Positions 5,395 through 5,611 of a stretch of 5,611 bases of DNA are shown here, piece after piece. Made by a program: the position numbers and the translations under genes. The first letter of the stretch is position 1; each line of letters starts with the position of its first letter. Origin of the DNA: Desulfobacterales bacterium (GTDB lineage Bacteria > Desulfobacterota > Desulfobacteria > Desulfobacterales > C00003106); contig JAUVFC010000129.1 of NCBI GenBank assembly GCA_030594505.1, forward strand, positions 1-5,611, in the 5' to 3' direction. The notes below the pieces were generated by a model. The model searched no databases. It saw nothing but the letters and a program-made list of their open reading frames with translations, and was not told the DNA's origin.

Positions 5395-5611
5395 ATGGGA
5401 CCGATATTTACTGCGGTTGCTGCAATGGGTGGTCTGGGGTTGGTCTTAAGCGCTGCCCTGGGTGTTGCGGCAAAGGTTTTTTACGTCTATGTTGATCCGA
5501 AGATTGGTGAAGTAGCTGATTGTTTGCCCGGGGCAAACTGTGGTGGATGTGGTTATGCCGGCTGCACCGATTGCGCGGCTGCTATGGTAACGGGTGAAGC
5601 CGCACCCAATG
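5395..5611 (+). CDS. rnfB: Rnf complex subunit RnfB, N-terminal part (cut by window end)
   Basis: Only the first 72 codons are in the window. Residues 4-30 form the expected N-terminal membrane helix. They are followed by YVDPKIGEVADCLPGANC49GGC52GYAGC57, the start of the Fe-S domain shared by RnfB proteins, where Cys49, Cys52 and Cys57 with a later Cys bind a [4Fe-4S] cluster. The full protein normally continues with ferredoxin-like [4Fe-4S] clusters and is the entry point for electrons from reduced ferredoxin. Two further cysteines, Cys43 and Cys60, flank the motif. The gene begins 19 bp after rnfA with a modest AGGA site at 5383-5386. Its length and cluster count cannot be judged here. Confidence 0.95.
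   Translation, partial: MGPIFTAVAAMGGLGLVLSAALGVAAKVFYVYVDPKIGEVADCLPGANCGGCGYAGCTDCAAAMVTGEAAPN

Overview
The window is a stretch of bacterial chromosome carrying nearly all of an Rnf complex operon (ion-translocating ferredoxin oxidoreductase), in the order rnfC-rnfD-rnfG-rnfE-rnfA-rnfB and all on the + strand. Upstream, on the same strand, is the 3' end of a gene for an Mrp/complex-I-type antiporter subunit (MnhD-like). rnfB runs off the right edge. The C-D-G-E-A-B order is the one found in Clostridia, Bacteroidetes and sulfate-reducing or syntrophic Desulfobacterota, not the A-B-C-D-G-E order of enterobacterial rsx. Intermediate base composition, an antiporter gene next door and repeat-filled spacers make an anaerobic Desulfobacterota-like organism my best guess. 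That is inference and is not proven by the window.

Layout: 1-486 antiporter subunit C-terminus; 487-1121 a gene-free spacer holding two inverted-repeat elements (486-577 and 598-802), an AT-rich stretch, and a probable promoter with an operator-like dyad in front of rnfC; 1122-2423 rnfC; 2420-3367 rnfD, overlapping rnfC by 4 bp; 3374-3970 rnfG with a GTG start; 3971-4128 a spacer that is almost entirely one inverted-repeat element; 4129-4746 rnfE; 4800-5375 rnfA; 5395-5611 the start of rnfB.

Rnf couples electron transfer between reduced ferredoxin and NAD+ to Na+ or H+ movement across the membrane. RnfB takes ferredoxin electrons, RnfA and RnfE hold an intramembrane iron-sulfur site, RnfD and RnfG carry covalently bound FMN, and RnfC normally holds FMN, two [4Fe-4S] clusters and the NADH site. 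A neighbouring Na+/H+-antiporter-type module could share the ion gradient.

The most unusual points are four. (1) RnfC keeps its fold landmarks and both [4Fe-4S] motifs but has lost the glycine-rich FMN/NADH loop and most of the ECEP motif, so this complex may not use NAD(H) in the usual way. (2) A perfect 24-bp tandem duplication lies inside rnfC. (3) Two repeat elements, one of them splitting the operon, share an architecture of inverted arms built from 7-bp-phased units fitting GRTTSAM. (4) The ribosome binding site of rnfE can pair with an upstream C-rich segment in a way that competes with the repeat hairpin.
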